Source: Oxalobacteraceae sp. CFBP 13730
GTDB taxonomy: Bacteria; Pseudomonadota; Gammaproteobacteria; Burkholderiales; Burkholderiaceae_D
Direction: 5' to 3'
Assembly: GCA_014841835.1 (NCBI GenBank)
Contig: JACYUQ010000001.1
Location: forward strand, 1 to 64,000
DNA length: 64,000 nucleotides
Within the stretch, counting starts at the first letter, position 1. Each line of letters opens with the position of its first letter. The notes under the pieces are model-generated. The model did no database searches. It saw only the letters and a list, made by a program, of their open reading frames with translations, and was not told where the DNA came from. A program made the position numbers and the translations under genes. This document shows positions 49,470-58,957 of this stretch, piece after piece.

Positions 49470-52127
49470 TCAAGCCTGCACCGGCTCGATCAGGTACTTG
49501 AACTTGCCGGCGCGGGTGGCGCCGACCTTCACGCGCGCGATGGCGCCGCCTTCCATCATCCGCGCCAGCACGCTGTCGGCGATTTCGGGCAGCAGCGTGC
49601 CGCCCAGGATGTTGTCGACGTTGCGCGCGCCGGAATCGACTTCCGTGCAGCGGCTGAGCACTGCCGCCACCAGCGCGTCGTCGTACTCGAAAAGGGCCTT
49701 ATGGTTGTCCAGCACGCGCACGCCGATGCGCGCGAGCTTCAGGCGGATGATATTGGCCAGCACCTCGTCGCCGATCGGATAGAACGGCACCACGCTCAAG
49801 CGGCCCAGGAACGCCGGCTTGAAATGCTTCATCAGGCTCGGACGCAGCAGGTCGGCCAGCGCGTCGGGCGTGGGCATGTCGGCGACCGGCTTGTTCAGGC
49901 ACGCGGCCATCACTTGGCTGGCCCCGACGTTCGACGTCAGGATGATGATCGTGTTGCGAAAGTCGATGTCGCGCCCTTCGGCGTCGTCCATCACGCCCTT
50001 GTCGAAGACCTGGAAGAACAGCTCGAGCACGTCCGGGTGCGCTTTCTCGGCTTCGTCGAGCAGCACCACACTGTACGGGTTGCGCCGCACCGCTTCGGTC
50101 AGCACGCCGCCCTCGCCATAACCGACATAGCCGGGCGGCGAGCCTTTCAGGCCGGAGACGCTGTGCGCTTCCTGGTATTCGCTCATATTGATCGTGATGA
50201 GTTTGCGCTCGCCGCCGTACAGGATGTCGGCCAGCGCCAGCGCCGTTTCGGTCTTGCCTACGCCCGAGGTGCCGACAAACAGGAACACGCCCTTCGGCTT
50301 GTTCGGATCGTCCAGATTGGCGCGCGCCGTGCGCACGCGCTGGGCCACGACGCTGCTGGCGTGGCGCTGGCCGAGGATGCGCTCGTCGAGCATCGCCTGC
50401 AGATTCATGACAGTGCGGATTTCATCCTTGACCATGCGTCCGAGCGGGATGCCGGTCCAGGCCGCGACGATGGCGGCGACCGTGTGCCCGTCGACCTGCA
50501 CCGGCACCAGTGGCGCGTCGCCTTGCAGAGCGCGCAGGCGCTCAGCGAGCGCGCGCAGTTGCGCACTGCCACTCCCTGCTGCGTTCAACCCGGTCGCTTC
50601 GAGTTCGGCGCGCAGCGTGGCGATCTGGCCCGCCAGGACCTGCTCCTCGGCCCAGCGGCTGTGCAGCGCGGCCTGCTCGGCAGCCGCACTGGCGCGCTCT
50701 TCGCCCAGCGACGCCAGCGCGGACGCGTGATCCTCGCCGGCACTGGCGTCGCGGCGCAGGGCTATGACGCTGGCGTCCAGGCGCTCGATACGGCGCCCGC
50801 AATCTTCCAGCAATGCCGGCGTCGCGCTCTGGCCCAGCGCCACCCTCGCGCAAGCCGTGTCCAGCACACTGATCGCCTTGTCCGGCAACTGACGCCCGCT
50901 GATGTAGCGGTGCGACAAGCGCACTGCCTCGGTAATCGCCTCGTCGTAGATGCGCACGCCAAAGTGCTGTTCCATCAATGGCGCCATCGCGCGCAGCATC
51001 GCAGCCGCCGTGTCTTCGTCGGGCTCTTCGACCTTGATCACCTGGAAGCGCCGTGCGAGCGCCGCATCCTTTTCGAAGTATTTCTTGTACTCGCCCCAGG
51101 TGGTCGCGGCGATCGTGCGCAGCTCGCCCCGCGCGAGCGCAGGCTTGAGCAGGTTGGCCGCATCGTTCTGGCCCGCCGCGCCGCCGGCGCCGATCATCGT
51201 ATGCGCTTCGTCGATGAAGAGAATGATCGCGTGGGGGCTCTGCTTGATTTCCTGGATCACGTTCTTGAGGCGGTTTTCGAACTCGCCCTTCACGCTGGCG
51301 CCGGCCTGCAGCAGGCCCATGTCGAGCGTGTGGATCTCGGCGCCCTTGAGCACATCCGGCACGTCACCCAGCGCGATGCGCAGCGCCAGGCCTTCGACAA
51401 CGGCGGTTTTGCCGACGCCCGCCTCGCCGGTCAGGATCGGGTTGTTCTGGCGCCGGCGCATCAGGATGTCGATCGCCTGGCGGATTTCCATGTCGCGGCC
51501 AATGACCGGATCGAGCTTGCCATCGCGCGCACGCGCCGTCAGGCACGTCGTGTACTGGCCGAGGGCCGGCGTGGCGCGGTTTGCGGACTGCGCCAGCCCG
51601 GAGGCGGCGTCCGGCCCGGACTCGCCGACCTCGGGCGCGATGCCCGGCTCTTCGACCGAACCGCGCGTCAGGCGTTCGGGATCGTGCTTCAGGCGATCAA
51701 GCGGGAAGCGCGCGAACAGCGGCGATGCGCGCTGCGCCAGTTGCGCCAGCGACGGCTCGGTCAACAGGGCAAGCAGCAGATGGCTGCTGCGGATCGTTGG
51801 CGGTCCGCCGACCCCGAGCGACGCGATCAGCCAGGCGTGCTCGAACAGCAGCGGCAGATGGCGTGAAAACACGGGCGTGCGCGCGCTGCCGGTGGCAAAG
51901 CGCGCCACTTCGCGGCGCAGGTCGGCGTCAAGACCGGTCAAACTGATGTCGCAGTGGCGCGCGATCGCAGCCAAGTCGCTGCCCGGCTGCTCGATCAGGC
52001 CAAGAAACAGGTGCTCGACATCGACTTCGTACTGGCCCAATCCAACGCAGATGCCGGCCGCGCGCGTGGCCGCCGCGCGGGTGGTGTCGTTGAGCTTCGA
52101 GATCAGTGTCTTGAGATTGATGTCCAT
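49470..52127 (-). CDS. tssH: Type VI secretion ATPase TssH (ClpV)
   Basis: 885 residues. AGGAGG precedes the ATG and overlaps the end of tssE. It has the ClpV N-domain (EVDVEHLFLGLIEQPGSDLA), two AAA+ modules with GEAGVGKTAVVEGL and GTSGVGKTETALAL, and between them a coiled coil. The short N-domain helix marks ClpV rather than ClpB. It disassembles contracted TssBC sheaths so that they can be reused. It is directly followed by tssA and preceded by tssE with no tssF or tssG between. Confidence 0.95.
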   Translation of the reverse strand: MDINLKTLISKLNDTTRAAATRAAGICVGLGQYEVDVEHLFLGLIEQPGSDLAAIARHCDISLTGLDADLRREVARFATGSARTPVFSRHLPLLFEHAWLIASLGVGGPPTIRSSHLLLALLTEPSLAQLAQRASPLFARFPLDRLKHDPERLTRGSVEEPGIAPEVGESGPDAASGLAQSANRATPALGQYTTCLTARARDGKLDPVIGRDMEIRQAIDILMRRRQNNPILTGEAGVGKTAVVEGLALRIALGDVPDVLKGAEIHTLDMGLLQAGASVKGEFENRLKNVIQEIKQSPHAIILFIDEAHTMIGAGGAAGQNDAANLLKPALARGELRTIAATTWGEYKKYFEKDAALARRFQVIKVEEPDEDTAAAMLRAMAPLMEQHFGVRIYDEAITEAVRLSHRYISGRQLPDKAISVLDTACARVALGQSATPALLEDCGRRIERLDASVIALRRDASAGEDHASALASLGEERASAAAEQAALHSRWAEEQVLAGQIATLRAELEATGLNAAGSGSAQLRALAERLRALQGDAPLVPVQVDGHTVAAIVAAWTGIPLGRMVKDEIRTVMNLQAMLDERILGQRHASSVVAQRVRTARANLDDPNKPKGVFLFVGTSGVGKTETALALADILYGGERKLITINMSEYQEAHSVSGLKGSPPGYVGYGEGGVLTEAVRRNPYSVVLLDEAEKAHPDVLELFFQVFDKGVMDDAEGRDIDFRNTIIILTSNVGASQVMAACLNKPVADMPTPDALADLLRPSLMKHFKPAFLGRLSVVPFYPIGDEVLANIIRLKLARIGVRVLDNHKALFEYDDALVAAVLSRCTEVDSGARNVDNILGGTLLPEIADSVLARMMEGGAIARVKVGATRAGKFKYLIEPVQA

Positions 52128-52139
52128 CTTGCCTCCTGG

Positions 52140-52637
52140 TCAGGTGCCGTCGCGGCCTTTGCCGGGTCGGACGGTGCGGTGGATGTCGTAGTGCAGCGAC
52201 GACGGTTGCAGCACCGCGTTGAAGTTGATCGCCTCGTGCTGGCCGCCCAGCGCCAGACGGGCGTGGATGGCGAACTGCAGCCGATTCACGGCGCCCGCAT
52301 CCGGCTCGAGCACGGCGCGTACGTCGGACAGGCGCGGCTCGTGCGCCGCGATCGCCGCTTCGATGCTGGCGCAGATGGCAGCGCGGTCGATGCTGCTGGT
52401 CAGGCACAGGCCCGCGAAATCGACCAGGCCATACTGCAGCAGCGACGTGCGCGCATGCGGGTAGCCAGTCAGGTCGCCGGCATCGAGCGCGATGCGGGTA
52501 TTGAGCAGCGCTTCAAGGTCGCGCGCGACGCTGTCCTTGAAGCCCTCGATGCCAATCCGGGGGCCGGAGGTGTCAGGGACAGCATCGCGACGTTCGTCCA
52601 TCAGCCGGTCGAGCAGGCCGGGCGTACAGCCTTGCAT
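52140..52637 (-). CDS. tssE: Type VI secretion baseplate protein TssE
   Basis: 165 residues from ATG 52637, with GGAG five bases upstream. It carries the gp25-like fold (VARDLEALLNTRIALDAGDL, LLQYGLVDFAGLCLTSSIDR, RLSDVRAVLEPDAG). It is part of the baseplate that nucleates the sheath. It lies between hcp and clpV. Elsewhere tssF and tssG commonly follow tssE, but here only 12 bases separate it from clpV. Confidence 0.9.
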   Translation of the reverse strand: MQGCTPGLLDRLMDERRDAVPDTSGPRIGIEGFKDSVARDLEALLNTRIALDAGDLTGYPHARTSLLQYGLVDFAGLCLTSSIDRAAICASIEAAIAAHEPRLSDVRAVLEPDAGAVNRLQFAIHARLALGGQHEAINFNAVLQPSSLHYDIHRTVRPGKGRDGT

Positions 52638-52711
52638 GGTGTCTCCCAGGGAGTTGGTACGATGAATACGCGGCGGCGCGCGGCCGCCGCGTGGAAAGCG
52701 GCGGGCGCCGC

Positions 52712-53203
52712 TCAGACGATCTTGTTGGCCGCCAGGTCCCAGCCGCCCGAGGTGTTGCCGCCCGCGCCGCCGGTCACCTTCTGCTGGGTGTATTTCCACT
52801 TGATCTTCGAGAACTTCAGCCCCACCGCTTCGTGGATGATGCTGCCTTCGGCGACGCTCGGCTGGACGCCGCCGATCAGCACGTTTTCAAGCTCGATCTC
52901 GAAGTACTTGATGCGCTCGCCCTGGCCATCGGCGCGCATGAATTCCAGCTTGGCCTTGGGGATGGTTTTGCCTGCCGAGCAGGTCTGCAACAGGATGGGC
53001 GAGGCCAGGTCGGCGAGCTTGGTCAGCGCGATTTCCTGGTGCTCGCAGCGCTCAGCGGTGTGGCCGCCGCCGGTGGATGCCGTGGCCGAACGGGGCTGGC
53101 TCACGCCCCAGTTCACCGAGGTGCACTCGATCCAGTCCTTGTGCCGGTGATCCTGCGACTCGCCTTTGATCCCGTCGATCTGCAGGTACACGTCAATTGC
53201 CAT
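52712..53203 (-). CDS. hcp: Type VI secretion tube protein Hcp (TssD)
   Basis: 163 residues, with GGAG six bases before the ATG. It opens MAIDVYLQIDGIKGESQDHR and has DWIECTSVNWGVSQPRSATA, SPILLQTCSAGKTIPKAKLE and IKWKYTQQKVTGG, the standard Hcp pattern. Hexameric rings form the inner tube, and Hcp is also a secreted marker of the system. It is the only Hcp copy in the window. Confidence 0.96.
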   Translation of the reverse strand: MAIDVYLQIDGIKGESQDHRHKDWIECTSVNWGVSQPRSATASTGGGHTAERCEHQEIALTKLADLASPILLQTCSAGKTIPKAKLEFMRADGQGERIKYFEIELENVLIGGVQPSVAEGSIIHEAVGLKFSKIKWKYTQQKVTGGAGGNTSGGWDLAANKIV

Positions 53204-53258
53204 GTTCTACTCCAAGTGTGATTGAAACGTCGGTTGAATAACAAGATGGTTACAGCAG

Positions 53259-54749
53259 TCAGTTCTTGGTCGATTGCGGCAACTCCGCGACCAAACGGAG
53301 CGAAACGGACAGCTCGTCGAGCTGGAAATGCGGTCGCAGGAACGACACGGCGCGGTAGACGCCGGGCCGGCCCGGCACCTCGGAGACCTGCACGCTGGCT
53401 TCGCGCAGCGGGAACTGCGCTTTCTGGTCCTGGCTGGCGTTATCGTCGAGCAGGACGTATTGGGTGAGCCAGCGGTTCAGGTAATCCTCGACATTGGACG
53501 CTGCCGCGAAGCTGCCGATCTTGTCGCGCATCATGGATTTCATGTAGTGCGCAATCCGCGACACGGCAAAGATGTATTGAAGTTGCGACGACAGCACCGC
53601 ATTCGCATTGGCCGCTTCGTTGTTGTACTTGCGCGCCTTCTGCGCCGACTGCGCGCCAAAAAACGCCGCGTACGACGTGTTCTTGCAGTGCACGAGCGAG
53701 ATGAAGCCCAGGTCCGACAGCTCTTTCTCGCGCCGGTCCGTGATCGCCACTTCGGTCGGGCATTTCAGCGCCACCTCGCCCTCGTCGGTCTTGAACGTGT
53801 GCGTCGGCAGATTTTCGACCAGGCCGCCGCCCTCGACGCCGCGGATTGCCGCGCACCAGCCGTAATCCTCGAACGCGCGCGTCAGGCGCGCGCCGAACGC
53901 ATACGCGGCGTTGCACCACAGGTAGCGCGAATGGTCGCTGCCGTCGACGTCCTCGACGTAGTTGAAGCCTTCGGTGGTCATGCCGTCGGCCGGGTGATAC
54001 GGCAGCCGGCCCAGAAAGCGCGGCAGCGTCAGGCCGACGTAGCGCGCGTCCTCCGATTCCCTGAACGCCTTCCACTTCGCGTATTCGGCAGTGTCAAACA
54101 CCTTGGACAGGTCGCGCGGCTTGCCCAGGTCACCGAAGCTCTCGACGCCGAACAGTTCGGGGCTGGAGGACGTGATGAACGGCGCGTGGCTGGCGGCGGC
54201 CACGTGCGACATCTGTTCCAGAAAGTACATGTCTTCGGGCTGGCGCGAGATCTCGAAGTCGCCGATCAGCGTGCCGTATGGCGCGCCGCCGAAGGTGCCG
54301 AATTCTTCCTCGTAGATTTTCTTGAACATCGTGCTCTGGTCGAACTCCATGGCCGACTGGAAGTCTTTCACCAGCTCGCGCTTGGACGCGTTGAGCATGC
54401 GGATCTGCAGGTTGGCGCCGGTCGTGCTGTTCCTGACCAGGTATTGCAGGCCGGTCCAGCTGCGCTCGAGCTTCTGGAATTCGGGCGCGTGCATGACGGC
54501 GGAGAGCTGCTCGGAGATCATCCGGTCGAGCTCCGCCAGCCGGACATCGATCGTGGCCGACAGGTTCGATGACATCACCATCGTGCCCTGCATGACCTGG
54601 CTGACCAGCTCCGAGATCAGGTCGCGCGCCCGTGCATGCTCGCTGCTGGACGTGGCCACGCGGCTTTGTTCGACGATCTCGTCGAGCAGCGTCGCATCCA
54701 GTTCGGGCGCGCCCGGCTGTGCATTGATTGCGTCGAGAACCGCGGCCAT
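53259..54749 (-). CDS. tssC: Type VI secretion sheath protein TssC
   Basis: 496 residues from ATG 54749; the AGGAGG site lies in the last codons of tssB, so the two are translationally coupled. It has LERSWTGLQYLVRNSTTGAN, MYFLEQMSHVAAASHAPFIT, FLGRLPYHP and the C-terminal GRPGVYRAVSFLRPHFQLDE typical of VipB. With TssB it forms the contractile sheath. Length matches the family. Confidence 0.96.
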   Translation of the reverse strand: MAAVLDAINAQPGAPELDATLLDEIVEQSRVATSSSEHARARDLISELVSQVMQGTMVMSSNLSATIDVRLAELDRMISEQLSAVMHAPEFQKLERSWTGLQYLVRNSTTGANLQIRMLNASKRELVKDFQSAMEFDQSTMFKKIYEEEFGTFGGAPYGTLIGDFEISRQPEDMYFLEQMSHVAAASHAPFITSSSPELFGVESFGDLGKPRDLSKVFDTAEYAKWKAFRESEDARYVGLTLPRFLGRLPYHPADGMTTEGFNYVEDVDGSDHSRYLWCNAAYAFGARLTRAFEDYGWCAAIRGVEGGGLVENLPTHTFKTDEGEVALKCPTEVAITDRREKELSDLGFISLVHCKNTSYAAFFGAQSAQKARKYNNEAANANAVLSSQLQYIFAVSRIAHYMKSMMRDKIGSFAAASNVEDYLNRWLTQYVLLDDNASQDQKAQFPLREASVQVSEVPGRPGVYRAVSFLRPHFQLDELSVSLRLVAELPQSTKN

Positions 54750-54750
54750 C

Positions 54751-55275
54751 TCAACCCTCCTCGCCCGCACTGCCCACGTCACCGTGCTGCTTGCGCAGGC
54801 TGCCCAGCTTTTCCGTATTGCCCAGCACGTCGGTCAGGATGTCTTCGAGCTTGTCGTTGCCGGCCAGCTTGTTGCGCAGGTCGGCCAGCTTGGTACGCGC
54901 CTCGAGCAGCCCGGCCAGCGGCGCCACCTGGCGCACGACCGATTCGGGCCGGAAGTCGGCCATTTCGCGAAACTGCAGCTGCACGCCGAACGTGCCACCA
55001 TCCGGCGACAGGTGGTTCTCGACCTGGAAGCTCGCCACCGGCGCGACACCGCCCAGCACTTCGTCGAAATTGGCGGCATCGACGTTGACGAACTTGCGGT
55101 CCTTCAGACGCTTTTTTTCAAGCTGCGGATCGGTCCCGAAATCGCCGACCACGCCGACCACGAACGGCAGTTCCTTGTTCTCCGTCGCGTCGCCAATCTC
55201 GACGTCATACGTCATCTGCACGCGCGGCGCGCGCACCTTCTGCAACCGTTTTTGCACGCTCTCGTTCTTGGCCAT
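54751..55275 (-). CDS. tssB: Type VI secretion sheath protein TssB
   Basis: 174 residues, with GGAG five bases before the ATG. It has APRVQMTYDVEIGDATENKE, LPFVVGVVGDFGTDP and FAKWPTSG-region equivalents in the proper frame (FREMADFRPESVVRQVAPLA), as in VipA. It ends one base before the tssC start. With TssC it forms the sheath that contracts to push the Hcp tube. Confidence 0.95.
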   Translation of the reverse strand: MAKNESVQKRLQKVRAPRVQMTYDVEIGDATENKELPFVVGVVGDFGTDPQLEKKRLKDRKFVNVDAANFDEVLGGVAPVASFQVENHLSPDGGTFGVQLQFREMADFRPESVVRQVAPLAGLLEARTKLADLRNKLAGNDKLEDILTDVLGNTEKLGSLRKQHGDVGSAGEEG

Positions 55276-55335
55276 ATCGACTCCAGTGGGGGATGGGATG
55301 GCCGGCGTAACCGGCCCCTGGTAAGGGCTGCGGCG

Positions 55336-55917
55336 TTATTTGAGGACATCGAACGGACTGCCGCCCGCAGTAGCAGGCGCCGGCCGCGATGGTGCCACCA
55401 CCACCGGCTGGGTCGGCGGCTTGCGCACCGGTGCGCGCGTCACCGGGCGCGGGTTGACCAGGACTTCCTCGCCCAGGCTGGTGCGCAGCAGTCTGGCCAG
55501 ATCCTGTGCCTCGCTGCGCACCGAACCCTGCAAATTGTTCTTGCGGGTGAGGTCAGCCAGCGCCTTGCTGGCCACCCGCAGCCCGCTGACGGCAAGGATG
55601 CTGTAGGCCAGCGTGTCATTGGGATCGCGCGCCAGCGCTTGCTGCGCATTGCTGATCGCCTCGCCATAGTGGCTGGCGTCGAACCGGATCTGGGCCATAC
55701 GCACCCACGGTTTCTTGTCGACGGGATGGGCCACGCTGGCCGATTGAAGCAGCAGGATCGCCTGTTCGGGCTGGCGCGCTGCCAGTGCCGCATCGGCCTG
55801 CACGTAGAGGTTGCCGGATACGGCGGCGCGCGGTGCGCTCCCGCCCGTCCCTTCTGTGGCGCACCCTGCCAGGACGGCGACGCCGAGCAGCATGGGTAAC
55901 AGTCGTTGGCGAATCAT
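55336..55917 (-). CDS. TPR lipoprotein at the head of the T6SS sheath operon
   Basis: 193 residues, with GGAG six bases before the ATG. A lipobox is clear (LGVAVLAGCATEG, Cys near 19). Two to three TPR-like helix pairs follow (ADAALAARQPEQAILLLQSA, VRMAQIRFDASHYGEAISNA, ALARDPNDTLAYSILAVSGL), then a Pro/Ala-rich tail. It is 60 bases upstream of tssB and divergent from tssJ. Its role is not established; a periplasmic assembly or assistant role for the membrane complex is likely. Confidence 0.75.
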   Translation of the reverse strand: MIRQRLLPMLLGVAVLAGCATEGTGGSAPRAAVSGNLYVQADAALAARQPEQAILLLQSASVAHPVDKKPWVRMAQIRFDASHYGEAISNAQQALARDPNDTLAYSILAVSGLRVASKALADLTRKNNLQGSVRSEAQDLARLLRTSLGEEVLVNPRPVTRAPVRKPPTQPVVVAPSRPAPATAGGSPFDVLK

Positions 55918-56120
55918 GTTCGGCTCCGGTGAATAAACAAGCCACCATTATTCGCATCGAGACCCATGCGAAGTTGTGCCCTGTCAACGGCAAGCGAATT
56001 CAGCAAAAGCGTGTGGGATCGCGGTACGAACCTGCCTGGACTTGCGCTGGCGCAGCGTATCGCGGCGAGAAACGGATTCAATCCAACGTTGGTGCTCAGG
56101 AAAATTCCAAGGAGAACGGA

Positions 56121-56684
56121 ATGACCGCAACTTACCGCTGTGCGCTGCTGGCCCTTGCCTTCGTTACGGCGCTGTACGGCTGCGGCGGCACCACGCTCGG
56201 CCCGCTGGCAAGCCTGCGCAAGCCAACTGCGCTGAGCGAATCGCAAAAACCCCCGCGCAATGTGCTGCTGCGCATGCACGCGGCCACGCGCCTGAATGTC
56301 AACCAGCGCGGCCAGCCGCTGGCACTTGCCGTGCGCCTGTACAAACTGCGCCAGAAAGATGCCTTCGAAAGCGCGCCCTATGCCGCCTTTCTCGACCCGC
56401 AGCAGGAGCGCGAGCGCTTCGGCGCCGACCTGGTCGACGTGCGCGAGATCATGCTGGTGCCAGGACAGCGTTACGAGGTGACCGAAACCGTGGCGCGCGA
56501 GGCCCGCCACATCGGCATCGTGGCGCTGTTCCACCATCCCGCCGCCGGCCACTGGCGCACGACGCTCAGCAGCGTGGACGCCGAGCGCGACGGCGTGAGC
56601 ATTGGCCTGCACGCCTGCGCGTTGAACCTGGCAAGTCGACCGATCAGTGCGGCGCCGACACTGGCATCTGTGCCCTGTCAATGA
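56121..56684 (+). CDS. tssJ: Type VI secretion lipoprotein TssJ
   Basis: 187 residues from ATG 56121 with AGGAG six bases upstream. The lipobox is LALAFVTALYGCGG. The transthyretin-like beta sandwich is visible as NVLLRMHAATRLNVNQRGQP, LALAVRLYKLRQKDAFESAP and GQRYEVTETVAREARHIGIV. It anchors the TssLM membrane complex to the outer membrane. The 203-base gap before it (55918-56120) must hold the divergent promoters. Confidence 0.9.
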   Translation: MTATYRCALLALAFVTALYGCGGTTLGPLASLRKPTALSESQKPPRNVLLRMHAATRLNVNQRGQPLALAVRLYKLRQKDAFESAPYAAFLDPQQERERFGADLVDVREIMLVPGQRYEVTETVAREARHIGIVALFHHPAAGHWRTTLSSVDAERDGVSIGLHACALNLASRPISAAPTLASVPCQ

Positions 56685-56738
56685 ATGTCAGAATCTTTCC
56701 TGCAAGCTAAACCGTTTTGGACACCGAGCGAGGCCGAC

Positions 56739-58130
56739 GTGAGCATGCCATCCAGGGTCTTGTGGGACGAGGGATTGTTCCTGCGGCCCCAGCATTTTCA
56801 GCAGCAGGAACGCTACCACGAGGCACGCCTGAACCAGACCGCCTGCGCGCTGCATCCGTATTGCTGGGGCGTGCGCAAGCTGACGGTCGATCTCGACGCA
56901 CTCAGGAACGACGTGCTGCGCCTCGAAGCACTCTCGCTGCTGTTTCCCGAAGGCGAGGTGTACCGCGCGCCCAACGGCGACCTGCTGCCGCCCCAGGTGC
57001 GTCTGGCCGACCTGCCGCCGGATCTGCAGAGCGTGACCTACCACGCCGCCCTGCCGGCGCTGCGCACCCATGGCGACAACTGCGCCAGCGAGGCTGGCGA
57101 TGTCAGTGACGCATCGGAGGGTGCAGAAGGCGATCTGCGTTTTGCCCGCTACCAGCGCGACACGCACGAGACGCACGACCTGTACAGCAGCGCTGCCGAA
57201 GCCCCGGTCACCTATCTGCGCAAGGCGCTGCGGCTGGTGGCCGATGGCGATTCGCTCGACGCGTACGACAGCTTTCCGCTGCTGCGCCTGCGCCGCGTGG
57301 CCACCGGCGGCTTCGAGCCCGATCCCGGCTTCATCCCGCCCAGCCTGTCGATCGATGCGGTGTCCGGCCCGGGAATGGGCCTGTACGGCGCCCTGGTGCG
57401 GCTGATGGAAAAGCTGCAGGCCAAGGTCGCCGCGCTGTATGGCGATCTGCGCGAGCCGAGCCGCAACGTGGTCGAAATCCGCGGCGGCGACGTGTCGTCG
57501 TTCTGGCTCCTGCACACCGCCAGCGCCGGCTACGCGGCGCTGGCCCATTACCTGCACCACCGCGAACTGCATCCCGAGCGCCTGTACGGCGCGCTGCTGC
57601 ACCTGGCCGGCGGCCTGATGACCTATTCGCGCAGCTACCGGCTGGGCGACCTGCCGGCGTATGTCCACGCCGATCCGGCGCCGCAGTTCGCGCGCCTTGA
57701 CAGCATCATCCGCGACCTTCTGGACACCGTGATTTCGTCGCGCTACTTCACCATCGCGCTGCAGCACGAGCGGGCGTCGTACTACCATGGCGCACTCGAT
57801 TCGGGCCGCATCACGCCCCAGACCACGCTGTACCTGGCGGTGGCCGCCGACATGCCGGCGCTGCGCCTGGTCGAGACGGTGCCGCTGCAGTTCAAGGTCG
57901 GCGCGCCCGAAGACGTCGACCGCTGCGTGCTCTCGGCGCTGCCGGGGGTCAGGCTGCTGCACGCGCCGCAGGTTCCCAGCGCGATTCCCGTGCGGCCCGA
58001 CATGGTGTATTTCGTGCTCGAGGCGCGCGCGCTGCTGTACGAGGCCATGCTCAAGGCGCAGGCGATCTCGGTGTACGTTCCCAACGGGCTGCGCGAATTG
58101 CGGCTCGAACTGATCGCGGTGTCGGCATGA
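56739..58130 (+). CDS. tssK: Type VI secretion baseplate protein TssK
   Basis: 463 residues from GTG 56739, chosen because VSMPSRVLWDEGLFLRPQHF aligns with the family start and GAGG lies five bases upstream; the frame also opens at 56685. Later motifs are SVTYHAALPALRTHGDNC, GSGL-like SGPGMGLYGALVRLMEKL, LHTASAGYAALAHYLHHREL and YLAVAADMPALRLVETVPLQ. It links the baseplate to the membrane complex. Its end overlaps tssL by four bases. Confidence 0.94.
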   Translation: MSMPSRVLWDEGLFLRPQHFQQQERYHEARLNQTACALHPYCWGVRKLTVDLDALRNDVLRLEALSLLFPEGEVYRAPNGDLLPPQVRLADLPPDLQSVTYHAALPALRTHGDNCASEAGDVSDASEGAEGDLRFARYQRDTHETHDLYSSAAEAPVTYLRKALRLVADGDSLDAYDSFPLLRLRRVATGGFEPDPGFIPPSLSIDAVSGPGMGLYGALVRLMEKLQAKVAALYGDLREPSRNVVEIRGGDVSSFWLLHTASAGYAALAHYLHHRELHPERLYGALLHLAGGLMTYSRSYRLGDLPAYVHADPAPQFARLDSIIRDLLDTVISSRYFTIALQHERASYYHGALDSGRITPQTTLYLAVAADMPALRLVETVPLQFKVGAPEDVDRCVLSALPGVRLLHAPQVPSAIPVRPDMVYFVLEARALLYEAMLKAQAISVYVPNGLRELRLELIAVSA

Positions 58131-58891
58131 GCGCGTTCATCGAGCGCCGCGCCGCGCCCAAGGCCGATGCCGGCGAGCACGCCATCCGCACGCAACGCCT
58201 CAGCGACATCATGTACGAGGGGTTCTATGCGCTGTTCCTGCTCAAGACGGGGTGCGGGCCGCAGGACAAGGGCGCGTTCGCAGACAACATGACGAGCTTT
58301 CTCGGCGACGTCGACCGCAGCGCCAAGGCGCTCGGCATCAGCGCCGACGATATCCAGGCGGCCAAATACGCTTTCTGCTCGGCGGTCGATGAAATCATCC
58401 TGCGCTCGAGCTTCGACGTGCGCGAGGCGTGGGAAACGCGGCCGCTGCAACTACGGGTCTTCGGTGACCAGCTGGCCGGCGAACACTTCTTTAACCGGCT
58501 CGAAGACCTGCGCGCGCGCGGGGCGCAGCACGTCGAGGCGCTCGAGGTCTTTCATATGTGCCTGCTGCTGGGTTTCCAGGGGCGCTATGCGCTCGACGGC
58601 AAGGACAAGCTCGATTACCTGGTGGCGCGCCTGGGCGACGAGATCGCCCGCATGCGCGGCCGCACGCGCGGCTTCGCGCCCCAGGCCGAGCGGCCGGATC
58701 AGGTGATCAACCGCGTGCGCAGCGACCTGTCTCTGTGGGTGCTGGGCGCGGTGTTCATGGTGGCCGGTCTGGGCGCGTACGTGGGCTTCCGGACAGTGCT
58801 GGGCAATGACACGCGCCATGCGCTGGCGCAGTACAACGATCTGGTGAAACTGCCGCCGAAAGCGGCGAACGTGACGATCACGCTGCCATGA
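58127..58891 (+). CDS. tssL: Type VI secretion membrane protein TssL (DotU/IcmH)
   Basis: 254 residues. The DotU domain has YAFCSAVDEIILRSSFDV, LQLRVFGDQLAGEHFFNRLE and FHMCLLLGFQGRYALDGKDK. A single C-terminal membrane helix (WVLGAVFMVAGLGAYVGF) anchors it. There is no peptidoglycan-binding OmpA domain, and a separate OmpA-like protein is encoded next to it at 58958-59737. It overlaps tssK by ATGA. Confidence 0.94.
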   Translation: MSAFIERRAAPKADAGEHAIRTQRLSDIMYEGFYALFLLKTGCGPQDKGAFADNMTSFLGDVDRSAKALGISADDIQAAKYAFCSAVDEIILRSSFDVREAWETRPLQLRVFGDQLAGEHFFNRLEDLRARGAQHVEALEVFHMCLLLGFQGRYALDGKDKLDYLVARLGDEIARMRGRTRGFAPQAERPDQVINRVRSDLSLWVLGAVFMVAGLGAYVGFRTVLGNDTRHALAQYNDLVKLPPKAANVTITLP

Positions 58892-58957
58892 TGCGTCGAC
58901 ACGCCCGGCCTGCAAATCGCGGGCCGGGGTGGCTCACTGGATGCCTTACTGGACGCC

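Noticed and set aside
49059-51866. 935-codon plus-strand frame opposite clpV
   Set aside because: Shadow of the ClpV gene; no motifs, and codon use is reversed.
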